Source: Ischnura elegans (lineage: Eukaryota; Arthropoda; Insecta; Odonata; Coenagrionidae). Taken from it: 64,000 nucleotides of DNA. The stretch is taken from assembly GCF_921293095.1 (NCBI RefSeq), contig NW_025791658.1, forward strand, positions 744,001 to 808,000. The letters run 5' to 3'. The position numbers and the translations under genes were made by a program. The notes under the pieces were generated by a model, which did no database searches, was not told the DNA's origin, and was given only the letters and a program-made list of their open reading frames with translations. Shown here in pieces: positions 57,047 to 64,000 of the stretch; within the stretch, counting starts at the first letter, position 1; each line of letters begins with the position of its first letter.

Positions 57047-57629
57047 CAGTGCAACCTCGATAAAACGACACCCAACGGTGCACCAATAAACACTCGCTAT
57101 AGCGAATTGTCGCTTTACCGGAGGTGGTGCAAATAATAGCCAATATACCTCATATTACTCCTTTATTTTTATTTTCTCGCTTAGACGTGTTTGGTGTCTT
57201 TTTGGCCGTGGTGTGTTCCATCAAATGCTTTCTATTCATGCAACTCATGGACGTGCGGGTATGCTGAAGACTGCTTTCTGCCGCCCGAGGAACAAAAGAT
57301 CAAGCATTCGCGAATGCTAATGCCGCAATATTTTCACCAAAATTAACTACTTATTTATCGAACGACAGTTTACCACATAAATTTGAGACTGAGCACTCCA
57401 TTAACTTCATTTCTAACAGATCGCTAGCAATTACAGATATTAAGGAGTCTTGGTGTAAGTTTTTCCGGCGGTGAAACCCTCGCTATGGCGAGAGCCAACA
57501 CCAAAAGGGCCTCGTAAAAACGAAATTTTTAACATGCTTTTTATAGGATCAATTGACGGTGCATCGGCTATCTCTCGTAATAGCGGGGGTCTCGCTATAG
57601 CCAGTACTCGTTTTAACGAGGTTCCACTG
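57047..57629. mobile_element. pogo/mariner-like MITE, CAGTG(C/G)AACCTCG family, copy 2 (583 bp)
   Basis: The unit 2 counterpart of 52424-53009, nearly identical and with the same TA borders. It therefore arose by the segmental duplication, not by a separate transposition. Confidence 0.85.
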
Positions 57630-58565
57630 TAAATAGGTGGCTTGCATAACATTTACAGTAGTTGAACTACAACACTGAACAAGTTTCAACACTTTCTTCC
57701 TTCAGCTGTTTTCGTATGTCAGTCAAACTAGATTGTACTGGCCGAAAAACCTCTCTGCATCCACGATGCTAACTGGTGTTCAGATTGTGTGGAGTGCAGC
57801 AATGCTTAACTCAGTTTTTTCTCGGCAGATGGCGAGAAATATTTTCTTAACAACGCAGAATCTATCAGGGTTCTCTCTCAACCTTTCTATTAGCTGCCGA
57901 TGAAAATATATGTAACCAGTGATCTATGAAGTGTAATCTATGAAGCAGTGAGGCCCGAAACGTCCTGTGGTGCAGCGAGGGGTAGGCTGGGCACTCAGTT
58001 TATGAATTTTGCCATTGAAAAGGCAAATATTGATGCCTAAATTCTTACAACACGTATCTCAAATTCGGCCGGTCTGAAAAGGCAAATTTAAATATCAGAA
58101 ATAACATAAATTTTTATTATTTGATTACCACAAAATAATTAATTATTTTAATATCATAAAAAGGCTTAAATATCATAAAAGTCCAGTCATCGCACCTATG
58201 CCGCATTTACAGGTTTCCCACCCTACCATGAAAACCTTAAAACCGTGTATAAGCCGTGAATTTTGAATGCCCGGGAAAAAACGTGGAAAAAGCGGTGAAT
58301 TTCGTCATAAAAACTTCAAAAATCTCTCGAACTTGACTTTAGAACTACGATTGATGGGCCAAAAGAAAAATCAATATTTAAAAACTAGTCAAGAGCGAAC
58401 ACCTCTATGCGTTCTATGTCCGGAACACCTCTATGCGTTCTATGTCTGGGCCTGCTCTCCGGTTGTGGCACTATGCGCACGACTTGGACTGCTAGTGGCA
58501 TCATATGCCCTGCAGTCCAGCAACACCTTGTCTGGTATTGTCTGCAAATATCCACAGGGAAGAAT

Positions 58566-59484
58566 GATGCCTTGGTAGCTTAACCCTTTCGAGACCGCGG
58601 CGTTTTCGTCTTAGCATGACTGCGGTACCGAGCCCCAAGAGACTCTTCTTTCTCGTGGTACGGAGCACTTTTAGAGGACATTCGTTAAGAAGGGTCTCGC
58701 TGAACCTTTTTCGACCCCTCCACGTAGGGACTTCGCATTATCTCGGACTCCGAGAGTAGTTGTGCTCCATCCTTTCCGGGTTTACGACCATACCTGCGGC
58801 ATTGGTTCGCGGTCAACTTATGCATTGCTTATATGTATTTAGCAAATGGATAATTGTTGCTTGCACGTAAATTACAGACTTTGAATTGAATTCCTCATTT
58901 TTTTATGAGCATTGTAAAATTTTAAGCGAAGTTCTAAGGCCATTATTAACGCATTTAACGCAGCAACAATTTCCATGTTGATGTTTCTACATAACTCGAG
59001 ATATAAGTTAATATTTGTCGTAGAATTTCGTTTAAAAATTGTAAACGCAGCTCAAAAGACAAATAATTCAATTCTTAGTGTATATTTTTTGAGAAATGAA
59101 CAAATATTTATTTTGAAAATTGACTGGATAAACAATTGAATGACCGCTGTCCCTTACCGCTAAGAGGGGTTATAAAGGACGAGGGGTACGGGTACCTGCT
59201 CCCGGATTCCGAGGGTTAATCCTAAACCCCGAAGCGTTGGGTCCGGAGACAAAGAAGTTGTAAACCCACGACCGTCCTAAAAGGGGGGGAGCTAGAAAAC
59301 GTATATATACGGGCTTCGTTTTCTTGACCGGGAAAATCTCACACGTACATATACGCCCGTCGTCTCCCGGGTCAGGAAACGTCCACACGTATATATACGT
59401 GTACGGTAGGGAAAAGATTAACTGGCTGAAGCACTCGACCGGAAAACGGGGGATCCAGGTTCAAATCCCGGTCAAGGCGGATGA
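58566..59484 (+). pseudogene. tRNA-like sequence split by a TTAA insertion
   Basis: The first part (GCCTTGGTAGC) ends at TTAA 58580-58583 and the rest (CTGGCTGAAGCACTCGACCGG onward) resumes after TTAA 59418-59421. Unit 1 has the uninterrupted form at 53922-53995, with a single TTAA at the matching position in the D arm. Confidence 0.8.
58584..59417. mobile_element. piggyBac-like TTAA element, CCCTTTCGAGAC family, copy 2 (834 bp)
   Basis: Same ends as the copy at 46931 (CCCTTTCGAGAC at the left, GGGAAAAGA at the right). TTAA duplicates the single TTAA of the unit 1 empty site. The right end (59295-59410) contains several palindromic CGTATATATACG units and CGTCTCCCGGGTCAGGAAACG-type repeats. 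Only chance ORFs inside. Confidence 0.88.
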
Positions 59485-59816
59485 TTTTTCACTGTGGATC
59501 TTTCGCAAAAATCAATATGTCGATTGTATTTCAAGGTCAGTCACGCACACACTCTGTCCACGCATTTATGTGCACAAGTATATTTGAAGCACAATTATCG
59601 GTCCATGTGCCATGACAACACATTGTTCTCAAGCCTGTACTGAAGTCAGAAGACTGGTTGCGAAAGAGTTCATTAATGCGGGCGAAAATTGAGACACCTC
59701 TTCACTTCACTGGCACCTTGCTCCCTCCATTTTTCCTATTATTATTGCTTGGCATAACTATTGGTGGTAAAAGATTAAATTTTGCACCTAATGACTCAGA
59801 ATTTCATTGACATTTA

Positions 59817-60793
59817 GGGCCGTATTCTTAGTCGACCCTACCTATCCGTCCCTACATAACAAAAGACCCCTACATGCGTTTCTCAGTCGACCCTGCATAA
59901 GTGGTTGGGGGTGATTCCGTCGTCAAGTTCTCTGAGATGATGTACTTGATGGTGCAGCGCCAGTTTTCCACTCTGGTGACGCCACATGTGGGAACTAACT
60001 ATGAAACTAAGATAAAACGTCCAGTAATTTTTGGACGTATTGTTAGGGTAACGGCTCAAAGTAAATAAACAATACGTGTCGTCCGCCAGGTCATGCCGGT
60101 ACCTTAATTATCGCTACAAATACTCTTATATCGAGCCAAAATTAGAACCTAATTGTCTTTAAATTACTTCAAAAGCGGTCTGTACAAGATAGTAATAAGT
60201 ACGGAGCAAATATGAGCATTGACGTGGGAACTTACGTTGCATCATCAAGGTTCGTCATTCGCTTTCACCTTCCGAGGTTAAGTTCATTATGTGGCAAATA
60301 GTGGCATGAAAATATTTTTTCTATGGTTATACTTAAAGGAAGTATTAGGTTCCTAAAAGTATACCAAGTGCCAAATGTGAAAAATATTATTATATATTCG
60401 TAGAAACAAGTTAATGTATACCTCTATATTGTTTTTATTAGTTCAGTCAATTTTATAATTTATTTAACTTGGTGGTTATAAAGTGGTAGTATTATTACAT
60501 TTCCGCTGTGTTAATGTACATTTTAAAATGGCTTCTGTGAGGTTGTCTCCCTTAATATCCATTGTAATGTAGATTCTTTAATCGAAGTGATCAGCAGACG
60601 ATAGTTGGCCCCCATGTTCTTGTAGGGTGTGGGGTTGGTTCAGGTACCCTACATCAAGTAGAGTCCCTTTAGTTCCAAAAACGGCCATATGTAGGGCTTG
60701 ATTTGGCGTCTGTAGGGTGAGATCGGTTTATCTAGGGGCTGATGACGTATCCAGGGTCGGTAGGCCCCACAGGGTCGACTAAGAATACGGCCC
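59817..60793. mobile_element. PIF/Harbinger-like element, GGGCCGTATTC family, copy 2 (977 bp)
   Basis: Same ends as copy 1, with TTA on both sides (59814-59816 and 60794-60796), the expected Harbinger-type duplication. This copy shows the original right flank that copy 1 lost at the duplication joint. Confidence 0.82.
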
Positions 60794-60832
60794 TTAGATA
60801 CATGATTACCACAAAAATTGCAGAAACTTTTT

Positions 60833-61498
60833 AATAGGGTAGTTTCCTTCATCAAAGAAAACGAATGGCATTGATTGCGATTTGTCACCCACATTTAGTG
60901 TATTCAAAATATACAAATTATTTGGTTTTAGAAGTACCAGTTTAGACGAATGTCAATGGTCAATTTCAACCGCAATTGAAAAAGGCCATATTGGCGCCCA
61001 TGCGATGCCACTCCACGTGACGTCACAGGGACCTAGTTTCCATAGGAGTAGATAGGAGTTTTACATCGTCTGAGATTACCAATGCACATGAGGCACAGAG
61101 CTCAGGGAAACATCTCTTAATAATCACCTATTGAAACTGGCTAAGGTCGGAAAGTTTTCTTCGTTTGATAAGGTATTAATAAACCTTTTTTAAACCAAGT
61201 GCTAACAGCCAGCAAGGTACTCAGCTACCCGCTAGCATCCTGCATCCTATCAGCGTTCAGAGCCTCGATCAAGGTCACCTCACAAGGCGGGAGGGGGGAC
61301 CAGAAATGCGTCGCACGGACTTTTTCCCATCATTCCTACTTACGCGTCGCGTTTTCGCGCGCTTGAAATTTTTCACTTTTCATTTAATTGCGAAAAGTAG
61401 ATATCGTCATTTAAAAATCTAAAAGCGTGAAATATGTACTCCAGGAGTAATAATCTTTCGATTTAGGCAATAAAAAAATAATAGGAAACCACCCTATT
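60833..61498 (+). mobile_element. AATAGGGT-MITE copy 5 (666 bp)
   Basis: Complete copy, AATAGGGTAGTTTCC to GGAAACCACCCTATT, lying 37 bp after unit 2. Confidence 0.85.
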
Positions 61499-61514
61499 GT
61501 GGCGTTACGGGGTT

Positions 61515-62265
61515 AAGGCTGTGTTTGGAAGACCTGTAACCATAGTGTTCATTAATCCTGGCAAGAAATCAGACACCTCTTCACTTCCCTTCAACCTGCT
61601 TCCTCCACTACCTTTAGCCGGACCTGAATTTGGATATCGATAGGTGACGTCATGAGGGATAATGCTTTCATAGCTGTATTTGTATTCACGGCATCTTGTC
61701 GCGTTTGTTAAATTTTTAATGAACGTACGGCCGGTGGTTGTTACGTGATCAATGTTTCTGCCTAAAATTCATTATCTGCAGACTGTGGAATTGGCGAAAT
61801 TTAGACCGTGAAAACCTGGAAAAAATCGTGAATTTTACAATTTAGTTAGAGGGGGAACCCTGTGGATTATTTTCAAGTGGTTGGCAAGCGTGCTCCCTCT
61901 CTCTCTATCCATGACTTTGTTCCCGGTTGATGTGAGTTGAGGGAAAGGTAGGGTGTTGAATTCCTGGCAGGTTGGCATCCCTGTCTCATCATCCCTGCGT
62001 GCTGGGAGGGAATCGGTTTTTTAAGGGGGTGTTTTTAAGTTGGTCATAAGTTATTTTTGACGTCATATTCAAATATCTACTTTCATTGCTGCGTTTGCAT
62101 TCAAGGTGTCTTTTTTTTTAATTGTAAGTTAATGTACGGCCGATGATTGTTACGTCCTAAAATGGCATATTATAATTACCAGACCATGAATTTGATGACA
62201 TTAAGACTGTAAAAATCTGGAAAAAAGCCATGAATTTTAGGTAAGGAGGGAATCCTGATTTATTC
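61515..62265. repeat. CCGTGAA-repeat family, partial copies
   Basis: Right-end-like segment with GTGTTCATTAATCCTGGC, GACACCTCTTCACTTCCCT and AGACCGTGAAAACCTGG, ending GGGGGAACCCTG near 61862. A second degenerate end (GACCATGAATTTGATGACATT) lies to about 62250. Confidence 0.55.
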
Positions 62266-62324
62266 TCCTGTATTGCATCAATATCGCATTTATCGCATAT
62301 GCCATTTACACGTATCACTAATTA

Positions 62325-62719
62325 CAGTAAAACCTCTTTACATCGTAATGGAGGGGACCAAAATTTGGGCAATTTGATGTATTGGAGGTTCACTATAGAG
62401 AGATTTCAGTGATAGGCACCATTTTTTCATATCCTTCAGAAATGAAAGGCACTACTGTATTTTAAACCATTATATTTATGTGTTTAAACAAACATGCATG
62501 CATCATTGAACATATGTTTATTATTTAATAATTACAGAAAGCGAGCGCTATCGCATGATTTTTACCATGATTCTATAGAAAATAATGTGATGTCTCTCAA
62601 TTCAATAGTCACTTTAAATGATTGGGAAAATTTGATATTTTTTTTCTTATTTACTCTAAGGTTTGCTCTCATATTGATCAAACTGGCCAAAACTAATGGT
62701 TAACGTGAAAATTACAACA
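62325..62719. mobile_element. CAGTAAAACCTC element, partial copy
   Basis: Starts CAGTAAAACCTCTTTACATC after TA and is the reverse complement of about 43800-44185. It is cut at a TA (62720-62721) by the next element; the uninterrupted sequence is present near 43790-43800. Confidence 0.72.
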
Positions 62720-62721
62720 TA

Positions 62722-63208
62722 CAGTGGAACCTCGTTAAAGCGAGTACGGGCTATAGCGACACCCCCGCTATTACGAGAGATAGCCGATGCACCGTCGATT
62801 GACCCTTTAATAAGCGTGTTAAAAAATTCGTTTTTACCAGGCCCTTTTGGTGTTGGCTCTTGCCGTAGCGAGGGTTTCACCGCCGGAAAAACTTACATCA
62901 AGACTCCTTAATCTCTGTAATTGCTAGCGGTCTGTTAGAAATGAAGTTAATGGAGTGCTCAATCTCAAATTTATGTGGTAAACTGTCGTTCGATAAATAA
63001 GTAGTTAATTTTGGTGAAAATATTGTGGCATTAGCATTCATGAATGCTTGATCTTCTTTTGTTCCCCGTGCGGCAGAGAGCTGTCTTCAGCATAACCGCA
63101 CGTCCATGAGTTGCATGAATAGAAAGCATTTGATGGCAGACACCATGGCCAAAAATACACCAAACATGTCTAAGCGAGAAAATAAAAATAAAGGAGTAAT
63201 ATGAGAGT
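62722..63208. mobile_element. pogo/mariner-like MITE, CAGTG(C/G)AACCTCG family, copy 3, truncated
   Basis: Starts TA/CAGTGGAACCTCGTTAAAGC and runs as the reverse complement of copy 1 as far as GGAGTAATATGAG; the last 90 or so bases are missing. Confidence 0.8.
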
Positions 63209-64000
63209 GTCGCAATTAATTTATCCTCCTATTCGCTCCTCACAATTAAAAAAAAAACAAAAGCGCCCAAGGAATGCAGACGATGAAGAGTTATAAGGAG
63301 CTTTGTTCGGGTGGTTTTGCCCACTCCAATCGGCGGGAACTTCTGAGAAAGGGGCTACGCCTAAGCCTAAATCGGAGTATTTCAGGGATAGATTGCGAAT
63401 CGAGAATTTCAAGAGTGCGGAAGGTTGATTATACTAAAGCGAAGCACCAAAGCGTTATCTCCCCTCATAATTGCTGGTGATGCCTGCGGTGTAAACCCGA
63501 AGTCGTGGAAGAAAGGACTCCTATCATAAGTATCTTAAGGAGCATTCCCCGCGTGATATAACATAGACGAAACGGAACTTTTTTTACATCCTACCCCCCG
63601 ACAAAATCCTTGCAGTACGAGGTATTTTTTGCAATGATGCCTCTAAAGGTATGTAGTGCGCCTTAGCGATGATGTAGGATGTACGATGCAATGATACTCA
63701 GCGTGAATTGTCCGGATGGACGTATTTATTCTCCGTTGCGGATTCACAAGGGTGAACTATTCACGTCAGTGGTCGGAGTCGTACTGGCGCTCTCTTCCGT
63801 CACGTGGGTAGCCGAGCATCCCCTGGTGGCCGCTGGAAGAACTCAAAGAACTCTCGTTTGCAGTGCCGTGGTAAACTCGGTGAATTATTTCAAAGACGTC
63901 GCAAGCGTAACACTCAAAAAGGAACTTTTTTTTAACAACGGCAATTTTAGTCACATCATTTTTCAAGCTTAGCAAACCTTTTACTGTAGATAATGAAAAT
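63209..64000. other. unassigned sequence at the right edge
   Basis: Contains a 97-codon ORF at 63679-63972 (+) and an overlapping one on the other strand; neither shows a motif I recognise. Presumably still intron 3 of the ZAD gene. Confidence 0.35.

Larger units (their letters stand above)
55297..60793. repeat. tandem duplication unit 2 (5497 bp, with insertions)
   Basis: Collinear with unit 1. Extra length is explained by a 609-bp inverted-repeat insertion at 56174-56782 plus about 30 bp of A/T tract, an 834-bp TTAA element at 58584-59417, a 26-bp tandem duplication near 58397-58448, and small indels. Confidence 0.9.

Noticed and set aside
63679..63972. 97-codon ORF at the right edge
   Set aside because: No family resemblance, overlapping antisense ORF of similar length, and no splice or regulatory context to support it.

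Overview
This is eukaryotic nuclear DNA, most probably from an arthropod (likely an insect) with a large, transposon-rich genome. Three things point there. There are two zinc-finger genes on the + strand, and one begins with a split ZAD (zinc-finger-associated) domain, a family expanded mainly in arthropods. Coding exons have GT/AG borders and introns up to about 14.7 kb. The remainder is transposable-element DNA: piggyBac, hAT, PIF/Harbinger-like, pogo/mariner-like, a P/THAP-like element, LINEs, a Penelope-like element and LTR fragments. There are no operons, bacterial genes or CRISPR arrays. The species cannot be named from the sequence.

Layout. 1-4.9 kb holds the last exon of a C2H2 zinc-finger gene (eight fingers) and its 3' flank. 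5-11.9 kb holds a decayed pogo/Tigger transposase, a hAT-type MITE, a perfect 17-bp hairpin, two abutting inverted-repeat elements and a Harbinger-like element with a TTA duplication. 11.9-18.4 kb is a foldback-like region: short repeats in one orientation on the left, the opposite orientation on the right, and a Ty3/gypsy remnant in the middle. 18.4-22.05 kb is flanked by exact 25-bp inverted repeats, carries eight 187-bp tandem units and has a THAP-domain exon just inside one end, which fits a P-superfamily transposon. 24.5-32.3 kb is a nest: a repeat-family ORF split at TTAA by a piggyBac element, which holds a LINE on the - strand, which holds a LINE on the + strand.

33.0-49.1 kb carries the first three coding exons of a ZAD-type gene (33010-33135, 47875-48009, 48941-49102). 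All exons are phase 0, and the gene runs off the right edge. Intron 1 contains two related hAT MITEs, an LTR with primer-binding site, a Penelope-like element with GIY-YIG endonuclease, a hAT element with 8-bp target duplication, and piggyBac-like TTAA elements. Intron 3 contains a 3978-bp tandem duplication (51319-55296 and 55297-60793). The second copy has later insertions, so the first copy supplies a real empty site for a TTAA insertion into a tRNA-like sequence.

The two zinc-finger genes lie in the same orientation and look like neighbours in a tandem cluster. Most other ORFs are decayed transposon proteins or chance frames inside repeats. Element borders were read by eye and are approximate unless a target duplication or exact inverted repeat fixes them.
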